DNA from: Coniella vitis
Taxonomy: Eukaryota; Ascomycota; Sordariomycetes; Diaporthales; Schizoparmaceae
DNA length: 64,000 bases
Assembly (NCBI GenBank): GCA_011317545.1
Contig: WUJK01000002.1
Location: 2,976,001 to 3,040,000 of the forward strand
Direction: 5' to 3'
Shown piece after piece: positions 46,179 to 57,861 of this stretch. Position 1 is the first letter of the stretch, and every line of letters starts with the position of its first letter. Made by a program: the position numbers and the translations under genes. Under the pieces are notes generated by a model. That model was not told where the DNA came from. It searched no databases and was given only the letters and a program-made list of their open reading frames with translations.

Positions 46179-47898
46179 ATGCACCGAGCAGCTCTTGCAC
46201 AGCTTCCCTTATGGGCTACATATGTTCAGGCTTTTTATCCATATATACCGACATATGCATGCGACGTATACCATGGCTGCGATAACCAGGACAAGAGAGC
46301 TTTGCCGGCTGTTGATCTTGAAGACCCCGTCTCTCGGGAAACCAATACTGACGACTTGCTTGCATTCAAACTTTTCCAGAGATCCTCAGCAGTAAGTAAT
46401 AGTCCTACGGACTTCCCAGTTTATTCGTCCTCGGGTACTAATTATATATTCAAGCACGTTGGCCAGGAACCAGCAGTTGTAGCGGCTCGACAGGCAGGGC
46501 GTCTCAGGCGAAAGTATGAGGAAGGGTTCAAAGGATTCATCGCCACACCAGTAACCTCCGAGGACGCAGAGAAGCGCGACAATACCTTTACGGTCATGAC
46601 AGCAGAGACGCCCTCGGCCACCAACAGCGTTGCGCTCGACCAAGACGGGTCGGATATCTCGTACTTTATCCAGGCTGATATTGGCTCGACTGGTGCTCCT
46701 CTTTACATGCTGTGCGATACTGGTGCTGGTTCAACCTGGGTTATGGCCTCAGATTGTACATCCACAGCATGTGGTGAGCATACGACGTGGGATCCGAGCA
46801 GCTCGACAACATACAGCTCAACAGGAAAAGACTTTAGCATCGCTTATGGTACGGGATCGGTTAAAGGGGCCTTGATCAAGGACAGCATTTCGGTGGGGCC
46901 TATCAAGATCTCCATGAACTTTGGCGCCGCCAACACCACCTCAAGTGATTTTGAACATTTTGCATTTGACGGCATACTGGGCTTGTCAATGGCCAGTGGC
47001 GCGACAGACAACTTCATCAAGTCTGTTGAAGCGGACAAGAGTCTCTCATCCACCATTTTCAGCGTCGACCTGAACCGGGCCTCAGATGGTACCAACACTG
47101 GAGAAATCACTTTTGGCGGCACGGACTCGAGCAGGTACACCGGTAGTATCACGTACACCTCGGTCGACTCTGCAGCAGGTGGTGCTTGGGCTATTCCGAT
47201 CGATAACATGGGCTACAATGGCCAAGAGGCGGGTATCACGGACATCTTGGCCTACATTGACACTGGCACGACTTATGCATTTGGACCGTCAGACGATGTC
47301 GCAGCTCTCCATGCGCTTATTGAGGGCGCAGAGAGCACAGACAACGTGACCTTCACCGCGCCCTGTGATACCGACGCGCCGATTACTGTGACTTTTTCTG
47401 GTGTCTCCCACAAGATCTCGTCAGAAGATTGGCTTTCAACAGCGTCGAGTAAAGGTGTTTGCACGAGTAACATCTATGGCCAGGAAGTAGTCTCAGGAGC
47501 TTTTCTGCTTGGAGATGTTTTCTTGAAGAACGTCTACGCGGTTTTTGACGTAGACAATACGAAAATAGGTGAGAAGACTCAAGGCGCATATAGAAAATTG
47601 AGGGCGCTGTCGACTGACGTTTGATTTGCTAGGCTTCGCATCCAAAGCCGCTGCAGGCACGACATCGTCCTCGTCCACGTCCACTTTGTCTGCGGGAACA
47701 ATGTCGACATCCTCGTCAGTGAGCGCAAGCAGCACAGATAGCAGTGCGACCAGCAAGACATCGGCGGCAGCAGAGTCAGCTGGTGCGAGTGCTACTGAGA
47801 CGTCGTCGATAGCTGCCTCAGCAGCAGCATCTGGTATGAGGCCACAGTGGACGGTCTATGCTTGCATTCTGTCGGCTGCTGTCATGTTGGCTGTGTAG
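46179..47898 (+). CDS. Secreted, GPI-type pepsin-like aspartic protease (yapsin-like)
   Basis: Exons 46179-46391, 46455-47568 and 47633-47898 give 530 residues. The first intron is 63 bases, frame-neutral and stop-free, but it has a perfect GTAAGT donor and TACTAAT branch, so I splice it. An N-terminal signal peptide (about residues 1-18) is followed by a propeptide with Lys-Arg sites (DKR, EKR) suited to Kex2-type processing. The catalytic aspartates are D159 in CDTGAGSTWV and D340 in YIDTGTTYAF; the flap Tyr is in SIAYGTGSV. The C-terminal 85 residues are Ser/Thr/Ala-rich and end in a hydrophobic segment (VYACILSAAVMLAV), the layout of a GPI-anchored cell-surface protease. Close relatives process cell-wall or secreted proteins. 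Confidence 0.93.
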
Positions 47899-48653
47899 TG
47901 GCATAAGACAAATCCGGCTAGCACTTGTAAGATTGTACTATCTCTACATACCACCTCCAGGGCATCACAGCATTATAGCGTTTGCACATTTGATTTCGAT
48001 TTTGACGATACCCCGGCCCTGAGAAGCAAAAGAAGTTCAAGGACAGTATATAGGCATGCATTGAACAGTACATGGACAGTAGATATTTGTTGTGTGCAAC
48101 AAACTTGTATAAGACCAAGTCAGCCAAGCAGGCAATATTAATTGTACATAACATACAGAAATACATACAATTCTCAATGCTGGCTCCTTATGTTCTATGC
48201 GAGGATTCTCTCAAAGTACTGGATATAAATTCGTGTACTTGTTTGTAGTGAGTGGCGCCGCTGTATTTAGGCCCGTATCCGGCATGGGGCGGTCCTGGGG
48301 TGGTGTGGAGATTCGGCGCGGCTTAGGCCCTTGAGGCCACGGCGCCCCGGAAGGGAACAAGGTCCCGTCATCGTCGTCAGCTCACTCGCGCAGCGATCAA
48401 AGTAATTTTTGGAACCCGCATCCAAATCCTTCTTGTCCTTCCTCTTTTGGTTTCCTTCTCTTTCCCTCTGGCTCCCTTGTTTTCGACTCTTCTACTTTCT
48501 CTGCCCAATTCGGCTCGCAAACCTCCCGTCTCTCCAAGCTCCGCATTCCAACAAGAACGCAATCGACTTGGTTTCCAACTTGTTCTCGCGCCGAAAGATG
48601 ACCACGCAATAAAAGGCCCCCGTTCGCGCCCTCCTTCTCTCCCACATTCCACG
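47899..48653. other. Intergenic region upstream of the AVT2-like transporter
   Basis: About 0.75 kb. It holds the protease 3' flank and the transporter leader, with a four-codon upstream reading frame (48598-48612) before the transporter ATG. CT-rich near 48420-48530. Confidence 0.6.
48598..48612 (+). promoter_or_regulatory. Upstream open reading frame before the AVT2-like ATG
   Basis: ATG ACC ACG CAA TAA ends 41 bases before the main ATG at 48654. If the leader includes it, ribosomes must reinitiate or scan past it, which could lower transporter translation. Confidence 0.45.
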
Positions 48654-50828
48654 ATGGCCAAGGCCAGATCGCATAGTCCAGGCCATGTCGAAGTTGGCAC
48701 CGCGAATAACGGATCTGCCGAGCATGTTGGCTTGCTATCAGACGACGCAGTAGCGCAAGACTACAACCACAGTGGCATAATACCAGACGCACTAGAGAGC
48801 GGACAGGTGGCTGAAGCCGCGGCAGCAACAACAACAACAACAACAACGACACCACCTACGCCAGCTAACAGCAATAATCATAATACCACAACAAGCACAG
48901 CACCTGCCAATGGGAGGCCCGCCAAGTCCGCCGTGAGGACGCCCTCCAGCTACGGCCCGTCGTCCTCGTCCGACCATCCCCCAGACCGCACGCCGCGGAC
49001 CCCTCAGCGCGTACGCTTCGACCCGAACCCAACCATCCTACATGGATTGACGCCCAACGGCACAGCGACAAGCTTCGAGACGATGCGCACAAGTGGCGAT
49101 GACTTCGACGACGAGCGCGACAGCCTGGACGACCTCGACTTTGAGATTGGCGGTGGAGGCCGTGAGGACGCCGAAGGGCGGCGACACCGGCGGCCGCTGC
49201 TCACGGGAATTGAGGCACCATCCGTCACGTTAGCCAATAGCCCGTGGGCAGGCGAGTTTGAAGACGTGCATAGCTGGGCTGAGTCGGAGCGTCAGCGGCC
49301 CAAATCGGGCTTGCAGAGTGCCTTCATGAATATGGCCAACAGCATTATTGGAGCCGGTATCATTGGGCAGCCGTACGCTTTTAAGCAGGCCGGCTTGCTA
49401 TCGGGTGTGATACTGCTGATAGGGCTGACGGTGGTGGTGGACTGGACCATTTGCCTGATTGTCGTAAACAGTAAGCTATCGGGCGCAAACAGTTTTCAGG
49501 GGACAGTGGAAAAGTGCTTTGGTCGTAGCGGGTTGATTGCCATTAGCCTGGCGCAGTGGCTATTTGCGTTTGGCGGCATGGTTGCTTTTGGGGTCGTCGT
49601 GGGTGACACGATCCCTCATGTCCTCACAGCCGTCTGGCCCGGTTTGAGAGACGTGCCGGTGCTGGGCTTGCTGGCGGACAGGAGAGCGGCCATTGTCGTC
49701 TTTATTCTGGGAGTCAGCTATCCCTTGACGTTGTACAGGGATATTGCAAAGGTGTGTTGTTGTACTTGGTCGCTACCTGGATATGGATAACCCCAGAGGG
49801 AAGCATGCTCACACTGTTGAATTTAGCTTGCAAAAGCCAGTACATTGGCCTTGGTCAGTATGTTGGTGATCCTTGTTACGGTTGTTGTTCAGGGAATTCT
49901 CACACCATCCTCTGCTCGTGGTTCTTTTTCCACACCTCTACTCACTATCAACTCGGGCATCTTCCAAGCAATCGGCGTAATATCATTCGGTATGTTCTCT
50001 TTGCCTTGCGTCTTTGGGCTTTGACGATCATGTGCAAACGAACAGAGCTTCTGACAAGAAATCTACAGCTTTTGTCTGCCACCACAACTCCCTTCTCATT
50101 TATGGATCTCTCAAGACCCCAACCATCGACCGCTTCAGCAAAGTAACCCACTTCTCCACCGGGGTCTCCATGCTCGCCTGTATGCTCATCGCCCTCGCCG
50201 GCTTCCTCACCTTTGGCGACCAAACGGTTGGCAACGTGCTCAACAACTTCCCCGCCGATAACGCCATGGTGAACCTTGCACGACTCTGCTTTGGTCTCAA
50301 CATGCTGACAACTCTCCCTCTCGAGGCCTTTGTTTGCCGCGAGGTCATGCTCAACTACTATTTTCCCGGGGAGCCCTTCAACATGAATATGCACCTCATT
50401 CTCAGCACGAGCCTCGTCGTGAGCGCCATGGTGCTGAGCCTCGCGACGTGTGACTTGGGGTCCGTGTTTGAGCTTGTCGGCGCGACGAGCGCATGTGCAA
50501 TGGCATACATCCTGCCGCCGCTGTGCTATATAAAGTTGACGAGTCGATCATGGAAGACATACGTCGCTGGGGCGGTTGTGACGTTTGGGTGTTGCGTGAT
50601 GCTTATTAGTACATTTCAGGCGGTGGGTAAGATGATTAAAGGTGAGTTTCTTGTGGTGCTATTTTCCTTCAAATCAGGCACTCTTGTGTCCCTCTTGGTT
50701 TTCCTTGGTATTTCTACCATCATCTATCCATTCAAGGCGGGAGAACTATTAGAACCCGCAAGACTGACGCAAAATGCTGACTTGATACTCATTACGCAGG
50801 CGAGGGTGGTGTCACTCAATGCATGTAA
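48654..50828 (+). CDS. AVT2-like amino-acid transporter (AAAP/SLC38 family), probably vacuolar
   Basis: Exons 48654-49751, 49827-49989, 50069-50641 and 50800-50828 give 620 residues. About 220 N-terminal residues are disordered (Thr, Asn, Ser and Pro runs). The transporter domain starts with the family hallmark NMANSIIGAGIIGQPYAFKQ near residue 225 and has about eleven hydrophobic spans. These include AISLAQWLFAFGGMVAFGVV, the exon-2 segment LVSMLVILVTVVVQGIL and LLTINSGIFQAIGVISFAFV, ACHHNS-like VCHHNSLL, and NMHLILSTSLVVSAMVL. The last exon encodes only the tail (GEGGVTQCM). Homologues such as yeast Avt2 move neutral or basic amino acids across the vacuolar membrane; the direction and substrate are not readable from sequence. 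Confidence 0.92.
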
Positions 50829-52579
50829 GATAGAGCCCAGTAGACGTAGAGTAAGAGGGGCACCCAAGGTTTAAAAATAAAATCAAGACAAGATCACAAC
50901 GAATGGAGCCTAGACTTCCACTCTCTTAAGAACCTCATTGTACTATGTATCGCATCTCGATCAGTGCTAGGAAGACTGAGGCCCCTGGCATCTCGCGAAC
51001 GGGCTACGTCGCCGGAGATATACCTTGTTATTATTATTCTCTCTTGGCTGTCGAATACTCTCCAATGTCTAGTCGTCGTCTACACGCAACGTTTCCCTTC
51101 CCTAGGCATCATCTCAGGGGGAAAGACCAGCTTCACTTCTCTGAGCGCATAATACAGTGATCCAACTCGTTCTCGGACCCGGAGACCATCCATAGGCATA
51201 AAACTTATAACCAAGAAATCGCATTGCGTATACCTATGTACAAAAGCGGCATGAGGCGGTATATGCATATAAATGGTGTTTTTAATCAAAAAAGAAACTT
51301 CGCCGTGTTATGCAGCATGAGTCTATCTGAATATGATGTACATGAGATTGGAGCGAGAATGTCCAACGTGCCGTGTTGTGTTAGGACAGGATTAACCTTT
51401 TAGAAGAATATAACGAAGTTTTCCCATGATTGTCTATTTTCACCAAAGAATATAGGCGTATATCCGGATGACACAACCCATTCACTGGGACGTATTTGAG
51501 GCTAAAGTGTAATTTATAAACTCAACTCTATCTATTGTTCAGCTGTCAGTGAAATTTGTCCAAAGACCTGCTGAAGAACATACATAGCTACAAGTCTCGG
51601 TACGACTCCCGACCTGCCGATGGCTTTGCAGAATCTCGGTACTGTACTATATTTCATGCATCCAGAGTAGAACAGATCATCAGCATCTGAAACCAGCAGG
51701 ATGGATTGCGCGGGTAAGTTTTCCAAACTAACATGCACAATACGCCACGTACAGCGCTGCTAGCTGGTACCTGCCTAATATTCGTCGCTTGCCTGTGCCT
51801 GCTCTACCTATCAAAGCTGATATGGATTACGCCGGCTGCCGATTTTTCTTTGGGGGGAAGGGGGAGGGAGATCCTTCGGACGGATGACCTCCTTAAAACC
51901 TGCAGCAAGCCACCCGCTTAACGTCTTGCTTACTTCGTACACCCTGCATTCGCGTGACCCTATCATAGCACCACCATGGTATACGTCCAATGACTACTAA
52001 AGCAGACGTGTATGTACCAGTGAAGTGCCACCCAATGGGCATAAAATGCAGTTCCTGTACGTACACACATGTAGTATGGTCAGGTCAGTTGAGCGGTCCG
52101 CTGGGGGGATCCAGATAGGGGCAAAAACACACAAGATCATTTATCCATCACAAATAGCATACATAGTACATACATGGTACTTTGATTTGGTGTTCGTTCA
52201 GCAGCATATGATACGCCTCGTTCGACTGCCTGACCCTGATTGATACCGGCGAGGAGGGGCGCGTCACGAGGGGGGGGGGGCGCCGTGGGGACGACCTTTT
52301 TGTAATGCGTTTTGTTTGCCTGACTTTGCTTTCGCGTGCATATATAACAACCCCGCTTTCCCATTCATTCATTCACCTACTTTGCCAGGTGCAACATACT
52401 ATGGTACAAGTATCATTGAATCTTTACACGGATACTCGAATCACTTCCAAGTAAAACAATCCTTGGCTATCACCGTCATTACCCCAACCTCAATCAGCTC
52501 AACCCCAGCCACCAAGAAAGAAGAAGATAGGGGAAATCTTAAAAGATTCAAACGGACAAACAACAAGGCAGGACAAAAT
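50829..52579. other. Intergenic region between the transporter and the microprotein gene
   Basis: 1.75 kb, AT-richer. It has motifs at 50942 and 52160 and a G run of 11 at 52270-52280. A 62-codon plus-strand frame at 51733-51921 has a hydrophobic start but no other support, so I leave it out. Confidence 0.55.
52270..52280. repeat. Poly-G tract, 11 bases
   Basis: Third long G run of the window, about 300 bases upstream of the microprotein start. Confidence 0.9.
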
Positions 52580-52851
52580 ATGCACGGAGCGCAGTGTCCC
52601 AAGTGCGGTGCCGCCGGCGCCGAGACGTCCAAGACGTGCTCGTCTTGCGGAGCAGTAAGTCAAGAGAAATCCCTACCACACACACGTAAACACACACAAT
52701 CATACTTCTCTCCCTCCCCCTTTTTCCCCCTTTTCCGTTTTGTCTCTTCCCCCTTGACCTATTGCTCAGCAAACGACCAAATACTGGTGCCCAAGGGTGC
52801 AAATGAAATCACTGACGCAGCATTCTATGTTCACAGACCTGCCCGAGCTAA
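52580..52851 (+). CDS. Predicted 29-residue zinc-ribbon microprotein
   Basis: Probable exons 52580-52654 and 52837-52851, joined across a 182-base intron (GTAAGT donor, TTCACAG acceptor). The product starts MHGAQCPKCGAAGAETSKTC and ends SSCGATCPS: two CxxC knuckles (CPKC and CSSC) plus a last Cys, a complete tiny zinc ribbon. Small fungal proteins with this CPxCG...CxxCGA.CP pattern exist, which supports the splice choice. An alternative acceptor at 52820 would replace the end with a 14-residue charged tail (HSMFTDLPELKKK). Function unknown; zinc binding is inferred from the cysteines. Confidence 0.6.
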
Positions 52852-54297
52852 AGAAGAAATGAACAAGGAATGGCTAGGAGCAGTACGTTTATTTGATTGC
52901 TGTACCACCTGTCTTTATGTATCACGGGGCTTGGATTGACAATTACGCTGTTCGATGGGAATTTGTCCTTCATTACGGCTAGTCTACACTTGAGAGCAGA
53001 CACATACAATTCCATACTTCATCAGAAAACTACCGTTCTGATATTATCCCTTGTCAACCTTGGCAGCATAGATTGAAAATGACGACTCCTGTCCTTGTGT
53101 TCCAGCCTAGATACAGAGTAGCGTTTGGGACATTTTCACTACCTCAAGCCATAGCAGGTAAATACAGAAAGAATGCTGGCACCTCGATACAATATATCAA
53201 GTCGCCCTTGCGGCAGCAATGGTTTCAACGCTTGCAGTGTACAAAGAAACATATCAAAGACAAGTCAACTATATTGTACAGTCCTCCATGCTCCCAAAAC
53301 AGTATCAGTATTCGCGGGAGAAAGAAAAAGCAAAATTAACTCAGCAGTAAGACGTCCCGGCTCAACTTCTTCCCAGCTTTGTCCACACGCAGACCGAAGA
53401 GAAGAAACAAAGGATACAGTAAGCAGCAGCAGCCCCGTTTAAATTATCAAAAAATGTAGAAGCTCGCCAAAGAAAGGAGGGAAAATATGGAAGACCCAGA
53501 GACCGTACAACCGCACATATCCCTGGTCATTCACCAGAAACCATACGCAAACAAGGTACCGCTTCCTGTGTCCATGCCTTCGCTCACCCTTCCGCCCAAT
53601 GAACTGTAGTAGTCAGGTATAGAGACCATCGGAGGCTGGCGTCAAAAGCGGCAGGCGGCCCGCTTTTGAGAGCAACGAGCCCAACACATATTTACGAAGA
53701 GACCCTTCCAGGCTATGGCATGATCTCTTGTATGTACCATTGCAAGCCCGTCTGACTGTTTCACTCACGAGCACATCACAACACAGTTGGTCTTGTCTCA
53801 GGGCTCTTGGTCCTCTTTCCCGCACTCACAACGGCGACAAGTTTCATGGCCAGCCATTTGCCTGGCCACGCCACCATGCCTGCTGCCAATTCTGGGCAAA
53901 ATGACATCGCTGTTTCCTGATCCTAGTTTGCAGAGGTACACTGTTCCCCTGCCGTATATCTGTCCCAACCAAAGATGACACGCCGGTCCGATGAAGATAT
54001 TGCGCGGCGATATTTGAGGCGTACCGAGCAGGACGAATGACGACCACGGCCGATAAATATTAACGCCAGCCGAGAGAGATAGAGAGAGATAGAGAGAGAG
54101 AGACAAAGAGAGACCGTCCACGCGGCACGTTCCTTTAGACATCAGACCATATTTCCAACAACCGTGTGTATAGGAAGCGAGGGCTGCCCCTCCCCCCATC
54201 AGAGGTGTGGAAACATGATCGAATGCCGCATTATGAGTTGCCGCAAATACAGCCTGGCCAAAAGGAGCTGTTTATAAACAAACCGGGAGCAGGGCCC
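52852..54297. other. Intergenic region between the microprotein and Rho1 genes
   Basis: About 1.45 kb holding two 3' flanks, with a GA-rich microsatellite at 54071-54112. The short frames on both strands look like chance. Confidence 0.55.
54071..54112. repeat. GA/GATA-type microsatellite
   Basis: GAGAGATAGAGAGAGATAGA and similar for about 42 bases, about 190 bases past the Rho1 stop (Rho1 3' flank). Confidence 0.88.
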
Positions 54298-55523
54298 TTA
54301 CAGGACCAAGCACTTGTGCTTCTTGTTGCCGCCTTTTCGCTGCAACAGGGCAGCGCGAGTGGCATGCTCAAACACCTCCCGGACACCCTCGTTGGTCTTG
54401 GCAGAGCATTCCAGGTACTTGTAGGCACCAATCTTCTTGCGGACCTCCTCACCCTGTTAAGCAAGCATGGAGGTTAGTCACCCATATCTTACGACAAAGC
54501 TGCTGGCGACAAGCACTATGGGGGGGAGGCGGGTTGGGGTGAATAGGATTATACAGTCTGAACACAAGCGTCCCAGAGGAGGCCTCGTGGCGTGGCCGGC
54601 CAAAGTTGAAGAATAAGGAACATGGTGACTTACCTCCTCAGGGGTAACAGGCTTCTGGCTTGTCTTGCGAAGCTCCTCAATGATCTTGTTGTCGTAACGC
54701 AAATCCTTCTTGCAACCGACGAGAATGATGGGAAGGCCCTGGCAGAAGTGCAAGACCTCGGAAATCCACTGCAGAGAGCGTTGGTGTTAGAACAGTGGCT
54801 TATCGCGTGCGTGATCAGCATTAGGACAGGGGTATTGATAGACGAACCTTCTCCTGCACGTTGTCCAGAGAGTCGGGCGAGTCGACGGCGAAGCAAATCA
54901 AGATGACGTGGGAGTCAGGGTATGAGAGAGGACGAAGACGGTCGTAATCTTCCTGGCCAGCCGTATCCCACAGCGCTAGCTCGACGTGCTTGCCATCAAC
55001 CTCGACATCGGCGACATAGTTCTCGAAAACGGTGGGGACGTAGACCTGGTTGTGAGGTTAGGCATGTGATGTCGCTGTCTAGAGTGCATGTAGAGACGGG
55101 AGAGTAGATAAGAGAAGCGGAGCGGGAGACGTTGGATAGAGGACACAGAAAGATTGTGGGCTGGTGGTCATGGGCGAGAGGCGGCGGGTCGGTGTCGCTT
55201 TGTGCATCGTGACCGACGAGGGCCTTGCAGGAGGGCATGTTTGGACGGACGCGGCAAGACGAAGGTTCGGCTCGACAAGATGCAGAGGGCGTTTCTATCT
55301 CTTACCTCAGGGAAGGTGCCCTTGGAGAAGACACTGGAGGAGCGGTCAGCAAGACGAGCGACAATGAAACGTGAAGGCGATCGCGGGCGATGGAAATGGA
55401 TTGAGACGGGCTAGGCCAGGCATGATGGGCGGGAGAAGGGGACGAAGAGGCTCACATCAACAAACACGTTTTTCCGCAAGCACCATCGCCGACAATGACC
55501 AGCTTTCGACGGAGTTCGGCCAT
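54298..55523 (-). CDS. rho1: Rho1 (RhoA-type) small GTPase
   Basis: Minus exons 55523-55456, 55333-55306, 55045-54848, 54768-54634 and 54453-54298 give 194 residues. The P-loop is GDGACGKT (residues 12-19); switch I is VPTVFENY with Thr37; switch II is DTAGQE with Gln63; the fourth motif is the CKKD form usual in Rho; ECSAKT is the fifth. The end is a poly-basic stretch (RKGGNKKHK) and the CaaX box CLVL, predicting geranylgeranylation. Rho1 activates glucan synthase and Pkc1 and organises actin at growing tips. The donor after exon 3 (GTTCGT) is atypical but the frame demands it. Exon 2 is only 28 bases. The upstream leader is pyrimidine-rich on the coding strand. Confidence 0.97.
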
Positions 55524-55774
55524 TTTGAAGAGAGCGTTTGGTTTGGTTGGATGTAGGCGATGGAAGTGAAGAGAAAAGGCAGCGTGGTTGAGCTGGGGGA
55601 ATGATTGCAAGACAACACAGCAAAAGGAAGAGGCAAAACACGAGGTTGGCTAATATGATGATGGAGAAAGGGTCAATGGGTCCTCTGGGCGAGGTAAGTA
55701 AGCTGCTAAGGCAAAGGCAAGGCCAAGCAAGGCAAGGTAGGCACAGGAATAAGACGCCCGTTGTGGTGGAAGAA

Positions 55775-55800
55775 GGCAGGCAGGCAGGCAGGCAAGCAAG
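55775..55800. repeat. CAGG tetranucleotide repeat
   Basis: About six GGCA units in the Rho1 upstream region. Confidence 0.88.
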
Positions 55801-55911
55801 GAGAGACACTCTCTCAGCGCAGACAGACAGAAAGACAGCATGGCAGGGTATCGGGGGGTAGGGGGTACCTGGAACAGAGGGCAGTGCAGTGTTTCTAGCA
55901 CTGAGGTAGCA

Positions 55912-55943
55912 GAGCACAGCACACAGCACAGCACAGCACAGCA
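55912..55943. repeat. CACAG pentanucleotide repeat
   Basis: Six or so GCACA units with one variation, in the Rho1 upstream region. Confidence 0.85.
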
Positions 55944-57861
55944 TATTGGTCAGGCCAGGTTGGGCTGTCTGTGGCCCAGCTCCGGCCCAACCAGTCCAAG
56001 CAGCCCAGCCCAGCCAAGCCCAGCCAGGTACCGATTTGGTGTGTCGACATGGGAAAGCCACGTTAGTGCGTGCAGGGGCCACCTCAGTGAGCAGCGCCGC
56101 CTTCCGCGACCCCCAATACTCAGGTCACCAATTGCTAGAATGCGCTGGAACAGCCACTAACAAGCAATCAGCCCTTGGCAGAACTCTGCAGGCTTTCAGG
56201 TGGCCAGGCCTGGCAGTGCAGCCCGCAATAAAGACTCATAGGACAGTACGCGGCATACTCCAAAGCTACTATGCGAAGTATAGACACACGGTACCTACAA
56301 AGTACTATACACAGCAGAGAACACTGGCATTGGCAGCAGACAGGCGGTGGAGGCCCCAGAAGGCCCTAGGCGTGGGAAAAGTGGGGCCGGCCTGGGGTTC
56401 AACATGGCAGTGCAAGTCGGTGTTGGAATTACTGCAACTTGCGAGGGCCAAGAAAGGGGCGGGCCTGATTGCAAGACCCATTGGTGTAATTTCCCTTGTG
56501 GTTGGAAAAATGAGGCAGAGCATTCAACAACAACAACAACGTATGCACACACGCACACAGATACCATGTACTTACAAACAAGCAAGCAAGCCGTTCAGCT
56601 ACCAAGGCACGTGAATACAGCAAAAAATAAAATTCATTTTGATTATACTGCTCGCTAGCAAGCCTGGCTCTTCTCCAGAATTTTGTAGTGCTACGAACCC
56701 AGAAATGAAGCCCAGACCCAGGAACACGCTTTTATGCAGAGCCAAACGGGTTGCTTTAAACCACATGGGCCTGGCAAGACCAGCTTGATCTCCCAGCTGC
56801 TTGGTGTAGAATCTTGGGAGGGGAAGGGCTGGGCAAGGGGGAAAAAAGTCGAGAAGAAATGTGGCATCCATTTCTAGCAGGCAGCGATAAAAGCGTTATT
56901 AAACCACAGAACTGAGTTGCGTCCGCCTCTTTGACACGCAGTAACCTGCCACCAGATTTGCCAATACTATCCATTCCTGAACTAGCATAGCATAGCACAG
57001 CAATCCCCGTGTGACGCTATCCCGGGTTGCTTACGAGTCCACAGTCCTTGCCTTGCAGGGGGCAGGATCAGGAGAAATCGGCGGCAAAATGCCCATGTAC
57101 CTCAGCCCTACGAAACCGTTTTCCACCACGACCACGAAGACAGTCCCGGGGAGGAACCCATGAGCTACCTGCGTTGTGTCGTTTCGTCGTGAGTTGGGAG
57201 TAGGCCCGTCCCTACAAGCCATGTGAGCCAGCCAGCTCATTCACGGCAAGAGCTGGCGCTTTCTTTCTTTCTTCTTCCTGAGGGCTCTATCAGCCAAAGA
57301 GAATGCTTGACATGATGGGCTGAGGAAGGACTTTGCCCTCCCGATGTCTCTGCGATTGCGGCTCGTCGCACTCGGGCACAAGTCCACGGCTTTGCTCTCA
57401 TCACTTGTTGCCTGGCTATTCAAGACTGTGATTTGGCCGAAAAGTAGAGACGGAAGCCATTTGGCGAGCATATTGATCTGTTCTTTTTCTGTGATGCCAA
57501 TATTCATCTTATTAATTCGTTTTGTAATTAAGTTGTAAGCCATCGTATGTTTGATATCCGTATTTTGGGTCTTGTCCACAGCCTTGGTCTTGCTCTGAGA
57601 ACATATACAAGCAGTCCAGATAAAATAAACAGTGACAACCATCAAGGTTAGGAAATTCCACTATTGTATACAACTGCAAACAAAAAGCAAAATAGGAGAA
57701 TATATCAAGCATAAGTCTGAATCAAGAGCCAGACTCTGTAAGTTAAATCGATGTCTTTACTGCTATTTACATACCTTCTGCAGACCCTCCGAGTAAAATA
57801 GCGTTCTCATTACAATAGGTCCTTTATACCGAGTTATACTTCAAGTTTGTTGGGGTGTTCT

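Larger units (their letters stand above)
55524..57861. other. Promoter and leader of Rho1 plus spacer, 2.3 kb
   Basis: The first 500 bases upstream of Rho1 are low-complexity (CAGG, CACAG and CCAGC repeats) and make a long false minus-strand frame. No other gene is visible. Confidence 0.55.

Noticed and set aside
46455..47624. Protease ending at the in-frame stop at 47624
   Set aside because: A GTGAGA donor at 47569 and a CTAG acceptor at 47632 join the Ser/Thr-rich GPI-type tail; ending at 47624 would cut the protein inside the intron.
51733..51921. 62-codon frame with a hydrophobic N-terminus, possible secreted peptide
   Set aside because: A hydrophobic start alone is weak; it has no cysteine pattern or cleavage logic and no splice evidence, and it lies in AT-rich intergenic DNA.
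55411..56082. 223-codon minus-strand frame with many Cys/Leu, overlapping Rho1 exon 1
   Set aside because: It reads through the low-complexity Rho1 leader, its hydrophobic look comes from CAGG/CACAG repeats, and Rho1 exon 1 uses another frame.
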